A DNA stretch of 64,000 bases from contig JAEWET010000036.1 in the NCBI GenBank assembly GCA_023389195.1, forward strand, positions 67,060 to 131,059, written 5' to 3'. Under the pieces are notes generated by a model. The model was given only the letters and a program-made list of their open reading frames with translations. It ran no database searches and was not told where the DNA came from. This stretch comes from Aliihoeflea sp023389195. GTDB lineage: Bacteria > Pseudomonadota > Alphaproteobacteria > Rhizobiales > Rhizobiaceae. This document shows, piece after piece, positions 36,261 to 45,483 of the stretch. Every line of letters starts with the position of its first letter. The first letter of the stretch is position 1. Made by a program: the position numbers and the translations under genes.

Positions 36261-36821
36261 ATGAGCGAAGGCGTGGACTTCAAGGACCTGCAGCGCAGGA
36301 TGGACGGCGCGATCTCGGCATTCAAGCATGACCTCGCATCGCTGCGGACCGGCCGCGCCTCGAGCAATCTTCTCGATCCCGTCCTCGTTCAGGCCTACGG
36401 CTCGCCGATGCCGATCAATCAGGTCGCGACCGTGACAGTGCCGGAATCGCGGATGCTTGCAGTCTCCGTCTGGGACAAGCAACTCGTCGGCGCGGTCGAC
36501 CGCGCGATCCGCGAATCCAATCTCGGGCTCAACCCCATCGTCGACGGCAGCAACCTGCGCATTCCTCTGCCCGAGCTCAACGAAGAGCGCCGCCGCGACC
36601 TCGTCAAGATCGCCCACCAATATACCGAGCAGGCCAAGGTGGCCGCGCGCCATGTGCGCCGCGACGGCATGGAAATCGCCAAGAAGGCGGAGAAGGACGG
36701 CGCGATCAGCCAGGACGATTCCAAGGTCCAGTCCGAGCGCGTGCAGAAGCTGACCGACGAGACGATCAAGCAGATCGACGGCCTTCTGGCCGAAAAGGAA
36801 GCCGAGATCATGCAGGTCTAG
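36261..36821 (+). CDS. Ribosome recycling factor
   Basis: Frr separates ribosomal subunits with EF-G after termination. The 186-aa protein has the family signature LRTGRASSNLLDPVLVQAYGSP near residues 30-50. The RDLVKIAHQYTEQAKVAARHVRRDGM stretch follows in the long helix. ATG 36261 follows GGAGACGAAG. It is 92 bp after pyrH. Confidence 0.98.
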   Translation: MSEGVDFKDLQRRMDGAISAFKHDLASLRTGRASSNLLDPVLVQAYGSPMPINQVATVTVPESRMLAVSVWDKQLVGAVDRAIRESNLGLNPIVDGSNLRIPLPELNEERRRDLVKIAHQYTEQAKVAARHVRRDGMEIAKKAEKDGAISQDDSKVQSERVQKLTDETIKQIDGLLAEKEAEIMQV

Positions 36822-36863
36822 GTCGAACAGGACCTTTTCCCGAGCCTCGGAACTGGAGAGCCG

Positions 36864-37583
36864 GTGACCACTCCCGCGCATATCGCGATCATCATGGACG
36901 GCAACGGCCGCTGGGCGCAGGCGCGCGGGCTGCCGCGGGCTGCCGGGCATCGCGCCGGCGTCGAGGCCTTGCGCAAGACGGTTCGCAATGTGGGCGAGAG
37001 CGGCGTCAAATGGCTGACGCTCTATGCGTTCTCCTCGGAAAACTGGTCGCGGCCCGCATCCGAGATCAGCGACCTGATGGGCCTGCTCAAGCTCTTCATC
37101 CGCCGCGATCTGGCCGATTTGCACCGCCACGGCGTGCGCGTTCGCATGATCGGCGGACGGGACACGCTCGAGCCCGATATTCGCCAACTGATCGACGAGG
37201 CCGAAACGCTGACGCGAGGCAATGACGCGATGAACCTCGTCATCGCCTTCAATTACGGCTCGCGCGACGAGATCGTGCGCGGTGCGCGGCACCTGGCGCA
37301 ATTGGCGGCGGGCGGCCATCTCGATCCGCAATCAATCACGCCGGAAATGCTGAGCGGTGCGCTCGACACATCCGACATTCCCGATCCGGACCTGATCATC
37401 CGCACGAGCGGCGAGCAGCGCCTGTCCAATTTTCTCCTGTGGCAGGCAGCCTACAGCGAATTCGTGTTCCTGCCCTGCTTCTGGCCGGACTTCGACCGGG
37501 CCGAACTCGACCGGGCGCTGGCCTCGTTTGCCGGGCGCGAACGCCGGTTCGGCGCGGTGGATGCGCGCGGGGCCGTGTCTTGA
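36864..37583 (+). CDS. Isoprenyl (undecaprenyl) diphosphate synthase UppS
   Basis: UppS makes the C55 lipid carrier for peptidoglycan. The 239-aa protein has the P-loop-like IIMDGNGRWAQARG with catalytic Asp12, then LTLYAFSSENWSRP and RTSGEQRLSNFLLWQAAYSEF. The start is GTG 36864 with GGAGAG upstream. The stop overlaps the TTG start of cdsA by 4 bp. Confidence 0.97.
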   Translation: MTTPAHIAIIMDGNGRWAQARGLPRAAGHRAGVEALRKTVRNVGESGVKWLTLYAFSSENWSRPASEISDLMGLLKLFIRRDLADLHRHGVRVRMIGGRDTLEPDIRQLIDEAETLTRGNDAMNLVIAFNYGSRDEIVRGARHLAQLAAGGHLDPQSITPEMLSGALDTSDIPDPDLIIRTSGEQRLSNFLLWQAAYSEFVFLPCFWPDFDRAELDRALASFAGRERRFGAVDARGAVS

Positions 37584-38419
37584 GCGAGGCGGGGCAGACG
37601 TTTTTGACCAAGGAATTGCGGCTGCGCATCCTGTCGGCGATCGTGATGATCGCCGTGACGCTGATCGTCACCTGGGTCGGCGACTTCTCCTTCCGCATGC
37701 TGTGCGCCGGGATCGGCGCGGCGGTGTTCTACGAATGGCTCAAGATGGCCAAGGCGCACAGCACGGCGCCCGAACGCCAGTTGTCGGGCCTGCTGATGGC
37801 GACCGCCGGCATCATCGTCCTGACGGCACCCGGCGGAGCCTTGAGCTTCGTCATGGTCGGCGCCCTGGCCGTGCTGGCCCTTTTTGCTGCGCCGATGCTG
37901 GGTTCCACACGCTGGAACGCAGTCGGGCTCGCCTATGCGAGCCTGGCCGCGCTGTCGCTCGCGCTGCTGCGTGGAGGAGAGGTCGAGGGACTGAAGACCG
38001 TCGTCTTCGTCTTCGTCGTCGTGTGGGCGACCGACATCATGGCCTATTTCGTCGGCCGGACGTTCGGCGGTCCCAAGCTTGCCCCCGCGATTTCGCCCGG
38101 CAAGACCTGGAGCGGGGCCCTGGGGGGAACGGTGTTCGCGCTCGTCTTCGGCATGTTCGCCGCCTTCATGATGGAAACGCGACTGCCTGTCGGGGCGCTG
38201 CTCGTCCTGATCGTCGCGCTTTCGGTCGCCTCCCAGTCCGGGGACCTCTTCGAATCGTGGCTCAAGCGCCGCTTTCAGGTGAAGGATTCGAGCAAGCTCA
38301 TTCCCGGTCATGGCGGGGTGATGGACCGGGTCGATGGTCTGGTTGCCGCAAGCCTGCTGCTTTACGTGATCGGGGCGGTGCTGGCCGATCCCGACCGGCC
38401 GGCGCTGGCATTCTTTTGA
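37580..38419 (+). CDS. Phosphatidate cytidylyltransferase CdsA
   Basis: CdsA makes CDP-diacylglycerol, the branch point of phospholipid synthesis. The 279-aa membrane protein has about seven spans and the C-terminal signature SQSGDLFESWLKRRFQVKDSSKLIPGHGGVMDRVDGL. The start is TTG 37580, overlapping the uppS stop as TTGA. The open frame continues upstream within uppS, but that part is antisense-like in composition. rseP follows directly; dxr, often between them in other bacteria, is absent. Confidence 0.95.
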   Translation: MSEAGQTFLTKELRLRILSAIVMIAVTLIVTWVGDFSFRMLCAGIGAAVFYEWLKMAKAHSTAPERQLSGLLMATAGIIVLTAPGGALSFVMVGALAVLALFAAPMLGSTRWNAVGLAYASLAALSLALLRGGEVEGLKTVVFVFVVVWATDIMAYFVGRTFGGPKLAPAISPGKTWSGALGGTVFALVFGMFAAFMMETRLPVGALLVLIVALSVASQSGDLFESWLKRRFQVKDSSKLIPGHGGVMDRVDGLVAASLLLYVIGAVLADPDRPALAFF

Positions 38420-38512
38420 TCGGTGGGCCGACCCTGCGTCGGCAGAGCCACCGAAACGCCGCGATTTGTCCGCAACGGGCATGGCGAACGATGACATTGA
38501 AGGGGCGGTGAA

Positions 38513-39649
38513 TTGGATTTCCTGACGGGCATATTCGGATCGGGCGGGCTTATCCTCGGCACGCTGGTCCCCTTTCTCCTCGTGCTCGCGGTCGTCGTCT
38601 TCGTCCACGAGATGGGCCACTATCTGGTCGGCCGCTGGTGCGGGATCGGCGTGGAGGCCTTTTCGATCGGATTCGGTCCGGAAATCTTCGGTTTCAACGA
38701 CAGGCGCGGAACGCGCTGGAAGATCTCGGCGGTGCCGCTCGGCGGCTACGTCAAGTTCGTCGGCGACATGAGCGTGACGAGCGAGCCGGATGCGGAAGCG
38801 ACCGCGCAATTGACGGAAGAGCAGCGCAGGGTCGCGTTCCATACGCAGCCGGTCTGGAAGCGGGCCGCAACCGTTGCGGCCGGCCCGATCTTCAACTTCC
38901 TCCTGACGATCGCGGTCTTCGCCGTGATGTTCACCGCCTATGGCCGCTTCGTCTCGGAGCCGACGGTGGCCGAGATCCGTCCCGACAGTCCGGCCGCAGA
39001 GGCGGGCTTCGAACCGGGCGACCGCTTCGTGACCGTCAACGGCACGCGAATCTCGACCTTCGGCGACGTGCAGCGCGTCGTCTCCGCGCGCGCGGGCGAC
39101 GAACTCAGCTTCGTCATGCTGCGCGACGGATCGGAAATCGAGCTGCGGGCGACGCCGGAACTGTCCGAGCAGACCGATGCGCTCGGCAACACGATTCGCA
39201 TCGGTATCATCGGCGTCGTCAACAATGAGGAACTGGGTCAGCCGCGCCAGATCGTCTATGGGCCGGTCGAGGCTCTGGGCGCGGCCGTCACCGAGACGGG
39301 GCAGATCATCGCGCGTACGGGGCATTTCCTGCAGCGCTTCGTGGCCGGCCGGGAGGACAGGTGCCAGCTCGGCGGGCCGGTGCGCATTGCCGAGATGTCG
39401 GGGCAGGCAGCCTCGCTCGGGCCGATGTGGCTGGTGCAGCTCATCGCTCTTTTGTCGGTCGGGATAGGTTTCCTCAACCTTCTGCCCATTCCCCCACTGG
39501 ACGGCGGGCATCTGGTCTTCTATGCCGCTGAAGCCGTTCGCGGACGACCGGTTTCGGAACGGGTGATGGAGGGGTTCTACAAGGTGGGGATGCTCGCCGT
39601 CCTGGGCTTCATGGCGTTCGTTTTTTGGAACGACATATTCGGCTGCTGA
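38513..39649 (+). CDS. RIP metalloprotease RseP
   Basis: Site-2 protease that cleaves membrane proteins within the bilayer, such as anti-sigma factors and signal-peptide remnants. The 378-aa protein has the zinc motif HEMGH at 32-36 in the first span and a single PDZ domain (~125-205, PAAEAGFEPGDRFVTVNGTRI). The third-ligand motif NLLPIPPLDGGH lies near the C-terminus. The start is TTG 38513 with AGGGGCGG upstream. It precedes bamA by 205 bp. Confidence 0.95.
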   Translation: MDFLTGIFGSGGLILGTLVPFLLVLAVVVFVHEMGHYLVGRWCGIGVEAFSIGFGPEIFGFNDRRGTRWKISAVPLGGYVKFVGDMSVTSEPDAEATAQLTEEQRRVAFHTQPVWKRAATVAAGPIFNFLLTIAVFAVMFTAYGRFVSEPTVAEIRPDSPAAEAGFEPGDRFVTVNGTRISTFGDVQRVVSARAGDELSFVMLRDGSEIELRATPELSEQTDALGNTIRIGIIGVVNNEELGQPRQIVYGPVEALGAAVTETGQIIARTGHFLQRFVAGREDRCQLGGPVRIAEMSGQAASLGPMWLVQLIALLSVGIGFLNLLPIPPLDGGHLVFYAAEAVRGRPVSERVMEGFYKVGMLAVLGFMAFVFWNDIFGC

Positions 39650-39740
39650 CGGCTCAACACCCTGAAAATTCAGGCTCCATTTACCATGGATGGGAATTTG
39701 CGTGACGCGAATGCCACGCTTTCGGACTTAGTAAATGCAA

Positions 39741-39780
39741 ATTAACCGGCAGCCTTGCGTGTAGGGAAAATCCGGTTAAT
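39741..39780. promoter_or_regulatory. Spaced inverted repeat upstream of bamA
   Basis: ATTAACCGG at 39741-39749 is the exact reverse complement of CCGGTTAAT at 39772-39780 (22 bp between), ending 74 bp before the bamA ATG. A further CCTGAA/TTCAGG hairpin lies at about 39665-39678, after rseP. The dyad may be an operator for the bamA-lpx genes; TTAACC-type half-sites also resemble CtrA sites. Confidence 0.4.
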
Positions 39781-39854
39781 ACCGTATGGGGTTTGCGGCT
39801 CAGTTCCGTCATTCTCGCGACGGGGACAACGAGAACAAAAGGTTTCTAAGCCAA

Positions 39855-42227
39855 ATGAAGGCAGCTTCGAATTTCAAGAGCGCCGCTTCGGCGATTGCAC
39901 TTTCCACCGCTCTGGCGGCGGTCGGCACCGTTGCCGTGCAGCTCGCAAGCACGACCGCAGCATATGCGGCAGTCGTCAGCAGCATCGACGTGCGGGGGAA
40001 TCAGCGCGTCAGCGACGAGACGGTGATCGGAAATCTCGGCATCCAGCCGGGCGTCCAGTTCGACAGCGCGGACATCAACGCGGCCGTCGTGCGCCTTTTC
40101 GAGACGCGGCTCTTTTCCGACGTGCGCATCAACCAGTCCGGCTCGACGCTGGTGGTCGAAGTCTCCGAATATTCGATCGTCAATCAGGTGCTGTTCCAGG
40201 GCAATTCGCGCGTCAAGGATGATGCGCTGACAGCCGCCGTTCAGCTTCGGCCGCGCGGCGCCTACTCGGCCGACGCGATGAATTCCGACATCGAAGCGAT
40301 TCGCCAGGCCTATGCCCGCGTCGGTCGCGACGACACGACGGTGACTGCGCAGACGGTCGACCTCGGCGACAACCGCGTCAACGTCGTCTACCAGATCCAG
40401 GAAGGCGACCGGACCAAGATTGGTTCCATCACCTTCGAAGGCAACCAGGCGTTCAGCGATGGCCGCCTGCGCGACGTCGTCTCGACCCGGCAGTCGAACT
40501 TCCTGTCCTGGCTGACGCGCAACGACATCTATGATGCCGACCGCCTGCGTGCGGACGAGGAAACGCTGCGCCGCTTCTACTACAATCGTGGCTACGCCGA
40601 TTTCCGCGTCCTGTCTTCTGATGCGCAGTTCAACGAAGCCGCCAACGAGTATTCGATCGTCTTCACGATCGACGAAGGGCAGCGCTATACGTTCGGCAAT
40701 GTCGCGATCGAAAGCTCGATCCCCGGCGTCGATGCGGAAAGCTATCGTCGCAGCATCGATACGCGCGAAGGCCGCGTCTATAACGCCGCGGACGTCGAGA
40801 GCTCCATCGTCGGCCTGACGGAAGACGTCGCGGGCTCGGGTTATGCGTTCGCGCAGGTCACGCCGCGCGGCAACCGCAATTTCGAGAACCGTACGATCGA
40901 CGTCGTCTATACGGTCGACGAAGGCCCGCGCGCCTATGTCGAGCGGATTGAAATCCGCGGCAACACCCGCACGCGTGACTATGTCATCCGCCGCGAGTTC
41001 GACCTGAGCGAGGGCGACGCCTTCAACCAGATTCTCGTGCAGCGTGCGCGCCGTCGTCTCGAGCGTCTCGACTTCTTCGAGTCGGTCAACATCGCGACCG
41101 CGCCCGGCTCGCAGCCCGACCAGGTCGTGCTGGTGGTCGAGGTCGTCGAGAAGGCGACCGGCGAGTTCTCGATCGGTGCCGGCTATTCGACCGGCGAGAC
41201 GATCAACCGCGGCGCCGGCGTTTCCGTGGAAGGCTCGGTCAGCGAGCGCAACTTCCTCGGTCGCGGCCAGTTCATCCGCGTCGCCGCATCGGGCGGCCGC
41301 GATTCGCGCGACTACTCGCTGTCGTTCACGGAGCCCTATTTCCTCGGGCGCCGCATCTCGGCCGGTTTCGACATCTTCCGCCAGACGCGTGAATTCGACA
41401 CCTATGAAAGCCAGGTCGATGGCGGCACGATCCGCTTCGGCCTGCCGATCACCGAGGCACTGAGCACGCAGCTCGCCTACAACTACACGCGCGAGTCCTA
41501 TGACTACCGCGACGGTTGCCTGGATTCCTCCGGTGCTTTCGATCCCTCGCTGTGCAACATCTCGCCTGTCCTGCAGAGCGCGATCGAATCGCAGAGCCCG
41601 TGGGTCAAGTCGTCGGTCAGCGGCGGTCTGATCTACAACACGATCGACAACATGCAGAACCCGCGTGACGGCTTCTATGCCACGTTCACGACCGAAGTCG
41701 CCGGCCTTGGCGGCGATGCGAACTGGGTCAAGTTCACGACACGCGGCAACTACTACCGGACGCTGTCGGAAGAACTCGATCTCGTCGGTGTGCTGACGGC
41801 CGGTGCGGGCCATATCGAAGGCTTCGGCGATGACGGCCTGCGCGTCTTCGACCTGTTCCGCTCGAACGACCGCATCATCCGCGGCTTCGATTTCAACGGA
41901 ATCGGGCCCTACGACGTGACGAACGGGACGATCGACCATCTCGGTGGCACGACCTACTTCCACGCCTCGGCCGAGGCGCAGTTCCCGTTCCCGGCGCTGC
42001 CGCAGAGCCTGGGTCTGCGCGGTGCGGTGTTCGCCGATGCCGCCACGCTTCACGGCAACGACTTCACGGCTCTGGGAACCGGCGCATCGCTTCGCGCTTC
42101 GGTCGGTGCGGGCATTCTCTGGGCGTCGCCCTTCGGCCCGATCCGCGTCGACTACGCGGTTCCGGTCGCCAAGGAAGACACGGACGAAGTCCAGAATTTC
42201 AGCTTCGGCATCTCGACCCGGTTCTAA
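39855..42227 (+). CDS. Outer membrane protein assembly factor BamA
   Basis: BamA (Omp85) inserts beta-barrel proteins into the outer membrane. From ATG 39855 the 790-aa protein has a signal peptide (~1-39), five POTRA repeats (first VVSSIDVRGNQRVSDETV, last RAYVERIEIRGNTRTRDYVI) and a C-terminal 16-strand barrel. The lid-lock region VKGFDFNGIGP-type motif reads IIRGFDFNGIGPYD. It ends in SFGISTRF with the terminal Phe. The frame upstream to 39786 lacks a ribosome site. The position between rseP and lpxD is conserved. Confidence 0.97.
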   Translation: MKAASNFKSAASAIALSTALAAVGTVAVQLASTTAAYAAVVSSIDVRGNQRVSDETVIGNLGIQPGVQFDSADINAAVVRLFETRLFSDVRINQSGSTLVVEVSEYSIVNQVLFQGNSRVKDDALTAAVQLRPRGAYSADAMNSDIEAIRQAYARVGRDDTTVTAQTVDLGDNRVNVVYQIQEGDRTKIGSITFEGNQAFSDGRLRDVVSTRQSNFLSWLTRNDIYDADRLRADEETLRRFYYNRGYADFRVLSSDAQFNEAANEYSIVFTIDEGQRYTFGNVAIESSIPGVDAESYRRSIDTREGRVYNAADVESSIVGLTEDVAGSGYAFAQVTPRGNRNFENRTIDVVYTVDEGPRAYVERIEIRGNTRTRDYVIRREFDLSEGDAFNQILVQRARRRLERLDFFESVNIATAPGSQPDQVVLVVEVVEKATGEFSIGAGYSTGETINRGAGVSVEGSVSERNFLGRGQFIRVAASGGRDSRDYSLSFTEPYFLGRRISAGFDIFRQTREFDTYESQVDGGTIRFGLPITEALSTQLAYNYTRESYDYRDGCLDSSGAFDPSLCNISPVLQSAIESQSPWVKSSVSGGLIYNTIDNMQNPRDGFYATFTTEVAGLGGDANWVKFTTRGNYYRTLSEELDLVGVLTAGAGHIEGFGDDGLRVFDLFRSNDRIIRGFDFNGIGPYDVTNGTIDHLGGTTYFHASAEAQFPFPALPQSLGLRGAVFADAATLHGNDFTALGTGASLRASVGAGILWASPFGPIRVDYAVPVAKEDTDEVQNFSFGISTRF

Positions 42228-42239
42228 GGGTGGGACGCT

Positions 42240-42264
42240 TTTCGGGGCGGGTTGCGCCCCGAAA
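42240..42264 (+). terminator. Hairpin between bamA and lpxD
   Basis: TTTCGGGGCG (42240-42249) and CGCCCCGAAA (42255-42264) form a perfect 10-bp stem with loop GGTTG. No T run follows, and lpxD starts 12 bp later. It may be an attenuator or an RNA-processing/stability element rather than a full terminator. Confidence 0.55.
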
Positions 42265-42276
42265 GTGCAGGCATGA

Positions 42277-43338
42277 ATGACAGATCCGCTCTTCTTTGAG
42301 CCGGCACGAACCTTTTCGGTTGGCGAGATCGCTGCGCTTACGGGCGCGGATCTCGCCAATGCCGCTTACGCCGAAACGCCGGTCAGCCGTATCGCTCCCG
42401 TCTCAGAGTCGGGTGAGGGCGCGCTCGTGTTCGTGGATGGCAAGCGCAATGCGCACCATCTGACGGGCCTGAAGGCGACTGCCGTGCTGTGCACGTCCGA
42501 TATCGCCGATCAGGTTCCCTCCGGAGTGGCTGTCCTCGTCACCCGCAAGCCGCAATACGCTTTCGCAACCGTCGGGCGCCTGCTTTTCCCGACTGCTGCC
42601 AAGCCGGCGGCGCTTACGTCGGAGACCGGAATTTCGGATCGCGCCTATGTCGACCCGACCGCGCAGGTCGAGGACGGAGCGATCATCGAGCCGGGTGCCG
42701 TCGTCGGAGCAGGGGCGCATGTCGGCTCCGGAACCGTCGTCGCACCCAACGCCGTCATCGGGCGCAATTGCCGGGTCGGGCGCGATTGCTATATCGGCCC
42801 CAACGTTTCCGTTCAGTATGCGCTGGTCGGCAATCGCGTGCTGATCTATGGCGGCGCGCAGATCGGGCAGGATGGGTTCGGCTTCGTCACCGGCCCGCGC
42901 GGACCGGAAAAGATGCCGCAGATCGGCCGGGTCATCATCCAGGACGATGTCGAGATCGGCGCCAACACGACCGTCGATCGCGGCGCGATGTCCGATACCG
43001 TGATCGGCGAGGGCAGCAAGATCGACAATCTCGTGCAGATCGCCCACAATGTGCGTCTGGGGCGCGGCTGCGTGATTGCCGGCCATTGCGGCCTGTCGGG
43101 CTCGGTGACGCTCGGCGACTACGTGATGCTCGGCGGGCGTGTCGGGCTTGCCGACCACGTCACGATCGGCACCGGCGCAGCGGTCGCGGCCGCCAGCGGC
43201 GTCATGCACGACATTCCGGACGGCGGCAGGTGGGGCGGCATGCCCGCCCAGCCGATGAAGGACTTCTTCCGCGAAGTCACCTATATCCGCAAACTCGTAT
43301 CCGGCTCGCGAAAGACCAAGGAAGGCGGCGATGACTGA
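42277..43338 (+). CDS. UDP-3-O-acylglucosamine N-acyltransferase LpxD
   Basis: LpxD adds the second acyl chain in lipid A synthesis. The 353-aa protein has an N-terminal uridine-binding domain (~1-105). It is followed by a left-handed beta-helix of hexapeptide repeats (IIEPGAVVGAGAHVGSGTVV, ...). The catalytic His lies in LVQIAHNVRLGRGCVIAGHCGLSGS. Its 3' end overlaps fabZ by 8 bp. Confidence 0.96.
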   Translation: MTDPLFFEPARTFSVGEIAALTGADLANAAYAETPVSRIAPVSESGEGALVFVDGKRNAHHLTGLKATAVLCTSDIADQVPSGVAVLVTRKPQYAFATVGRLLFPTAAKPAALTSETGISDRAYVDPTAQVEDGAIIEPGAVVGAGAHVGSGTVVAPNAVIGRNCRVGRDCYIGPNVSVQYALVGNRVLIYGGAQIGQDGFGFVTGPRGPEKMPQIGRVIIQDDVEIGANTTVDRGAMSDTVIGEGSKIDNLVQIAHNVRLGRGCVIAGHCGLSGSVTLGDYVMLGGRVGLADHVTIGTGAAVAAASGVMHDIPDGGRWGGMPAQPMKDFFREVTYIRKLVSGSRKTKEGGDD

Positions 43339-43798
43339 CGGCAATCCGACGACGCTCGACACTTTGACCATCCAGGACTTGCTGAAGCTTCTGCCGCATC
43401 GCTATCCGTTTCTCCTGGTCGACAAGATCATCGAGATCAATGGCGACGAATCGGCCATCGGCATCAAGAACGTGACGATGAACGAGCCGCATTTCACCGG
43501 CCACTTCCCGGAATTCCCGGTGATGCCGGGGGTGCTGATCATCGAGGCGATGGCGCAGACCGCCGGGGCGATCTGCATCAACAAGACGGCTGCCGAAACG
43601 CCGTCTCTGGTCTATTTCATGACGATCGACGGCGCGAAGTTCCGCAAGCCGGTGGTGCCGGGCGACCGGCTCGAAATGCATGTGAAGAAGCTGAAGCAGC
43701 GCGGAAATATCTGGCGCTTCGGCTGCGAGGCCATCGTCGACGGCGCCAAGGTCGCGGAGGCGGAGATTTCCGCCATGATGTCGGCCAAGCAGGGCTGA
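43331..43798 (+). CDS. 3-hydroxyacyl-ACP dehydratase FabZ
   Basis: FabZ dehydrates 3-hydroxyacyl-ACP in fatty acid elongation. The 155-aa hot-dog-fold protein has LPHRYPFLLVDKI (22-33) and the active site GHFPEFPVMPGVLIIEAMAQ with His58 and Glu72. It lies between lpxD and lpxA, where it competes with lipid A synthesis for hydroxyacyl-ACP. Confidence 0.97.
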   Translation: MTDGNPTTLDTLTIQDLLKLLPHRYPFLLVDKIIEINGDESAIGIKNVTMNEPHFTGHFPEFPVMPGVLIIEAMAQTAGAICINKTAAETPSLVYFMTIDGAKFRKPVVPGDRLEMHVKKLKQRGNIWRFGCEAIVDGAKVAEAEISAMMSAKQG

Positions 43799-43802
43799 CG
43801 GC

Positions 43803-44633
43803 ATGGCCGACGAGACGTTCATCCATCCCTCGGCGGTCGTCGAGACCGGCGCCAAGCTGGGTCTCGGTGTCCATGTCGGGCCGTTCTGCCATGTTGGGCC
43901 GGATGCCGAGATCGGCGATCGGGTGCGGATGGTGAGCCATGTCACGGTGCTCGGCGCGACGACGATCAGCGCCGATTGCAGGATCTGGCCGAATGCCGTT
44001 CTCGGCGGACCGCCGCAAAGCGTGCGGCACAAGGGCGGGCGCACGACGCTGACGGTCGGCTCCAATTGCGAGATTCGCGAGGGCGTCACCTTCAATCTCG
44101 GCACCGACACGTCGCGGGGCGCGACGACCGTCGGCTCGAACGGCTATTTCATGGCGCAGTCGCATGTCGCGCATGACTGCATCGTCGGCGACAACGTCAC
44201 CATGGCGAACTCGACCGCGCTCGGCGGGCATAGTGAGATCGGCGACTTCGTCACGATCGGCGGGCTTGCCGCCGTGCATCAGTTCGTGCGCGTCGGCCAC
44301 CACGCCTTCATCGGTGGCTATGCCGCCGTCGTCGGAGACGTGATCCCATATGGCATGGCGGTCGGCGACCGGGCGAAGCTGCGCGGACTTAACGTCATCG
44401 GCATCAAGCGGTCGGGCCATTCGCGCGCCGAACTGATGGAAATGCGCGCCGCCTACAAGATGCTCTTCGCGCCGGGGCGGACGCTTGCCGAAGCGATCCC
44501 CCTGGTTGCCGCCGAATACGGGCATGCGCCAGCGGTCGCGGACATCCTCGCCTTCCTGCAGGCGCGCGGGAAGCGCTACTTCACGGTGCCGGCCCTGAGT
44601 GATCGCGGCGTCGAAACCGATGACGAGGATTGA
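43803..44633 (+). CDS. UDP-N-acetylglucosamine acyltransferase LpxA
   Basis: LpxA catalyses the first lipid A step. The 276-aa trimeric beta-helix protein has hexapeptide repeats from residue 8 to ~190. Catalytic His124 lies in SHVAHDCIVGDNV. A C-terminal helical domain follows (GLNVIGIKRSGHSRAELMEMRAAYKMLF). It starts 4 bp after fabZ and overlaps lpxI by 14 bp. Confidence 0.97.
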   Translation: MADETFIHPSAVVETGAKLGLGVHVGPFCHVGPDAEIGDRVRMVSHVTVLGATTISADCRIWPNAVLGGPPQSVRHKGGRTTLTVGSNCEIREGVTFNLGTDTSRGATTVGSNGYFMAQSHVAHDCIVGDNVTMANSTALGGHSEIGDFVTIGGLAAVHQFVRVGHHAFIGGYAAVVGDVIPYGMAVGDRAKLRGLNVIGIKRSGHSRAELMEMRAAYKMLFAPGRTLAEAIPLVAAEYGHAPAVADILAFLQARGKRYFTVPALSDRGVETDDED

Positions 44634-45483
44634 CCCGGCCGAGGGCCGGATCGGGCTGATCGCAGGCAGCGGACGCCTGCCAATCGAAATCATCGAAAGC
44701 CTCAATGCGCATGGTGCCCGGCCCTATCTCGTGCTGATCGAGGGCGAGGCGGAGCCGCTGCCGCTCTTCACTAGCCATGAGCATGGCTGGCTGCGGGTCG
44801 AGGATTTCGGCCGGTTGGTGCCGATGCTCAAATCCGCCGGGGTCGAACGGGTCGTGATGGCGGGCGGGGTCGCGCGTCGCCCGGCGCTGAAGTCGATACG
44901 CTGGTCGTGGTCGCTCGTTTCGATGCTGCCGCAACTCGTCAGGGCGCTCGCATCCGGCGACGACTTCCTCTTGCGCACCATCATTGGGCATCTCGAAGCG
45001 CACGGCATCGCGGTCGTCGGCGCGCATGAGCTGGCGCCCGACCTGCTTGCGGGCGCCGGGCTGATTGCCGGGCCGAAGCCGTCGGCTGCCGACATGCGGG
45101 ATGTTCACGCTGCGGCGCAAGCGGCGCGCGCGATCGGCGCGCTCGATATCGGGCAGGCCGCGATTGCGATCGGGGGACGAGCGGTCGCGCTCGAAGGCAT
45201 CGAGGGAACCGAAGGGCTGATCGAACGCGTTGCCGGCATGCGCGGCCACGGCCGGCTTGCCGGACGCAGCGGCGGCGTGCTCGTCAAATGCGCCAAGCCC
45301 GCGCAGGATTTGCGCGCCGACCTGCCCGCGATCGGGCCGGACACGGTCGACGCCGCATTTGCGGCCGGATTGAACGGTATCGCGCTCGACGCGGAGCGGG
45401 CTTTCATCCTGGATTTCGCAACGACCGTGGCGCGCGCGAAGGCGCACGGCGTCTTCATCTGTGGCCTGAAGGGTGACGATTGA
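44620..45483 (+). CDS. UDP-2,3-diacylglucosamine pyrophosphatase LpxI
   Basis: LpxI (DUF1009) cleaves UDP-2,3-diacylglucosamine to lipid X, replacing the LpxH of Gammaproteobacteria. The 287-aa protein shows RIGLIAGSGRLPIEI, VVMAGGVARRPALKSIRWSW, GAHELAPDLLAGAG and GRSGGVLVKCAKPAQD. ATG 44620 lies within the end of lpxA, and the stop TGA overlaps the lpxB ATG by 1 bp. The gene set here therefore runs lpxD-fabZ-lpxA-lpxI-lpxB without gaps. Confidence 0.95.
   Translation: MTRIDPAEGRIGLIAGSGRLPIEIIESLNAHGARPYLVLIEGEAEPLPLFTSHEHGWLRVEDFGRLVPMLKSAGVERVVMAGGVARRPALKSIRWSWSLVSMLPQLVRALASGDDFLLRTIIGHLEAHGIAVVGAHELAPDLLAGAGLIAGPKPSAADMRDVHAAAQAARAIGALDIGQAAIAIGGRAVALEGIEGTEGLIERVAGMRGHGRLAGRSGGVLVKCAKPAQDLRADLPAIGPDTVDAAFAAGLNGIALDAERAFILDFATTVARAKAHGVFICGLKGDD

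Noticed and set aside
39846..42359. An 837-codon minus-strand open frame
   Set aside because: It is antisense to bamA, which has full motif support.
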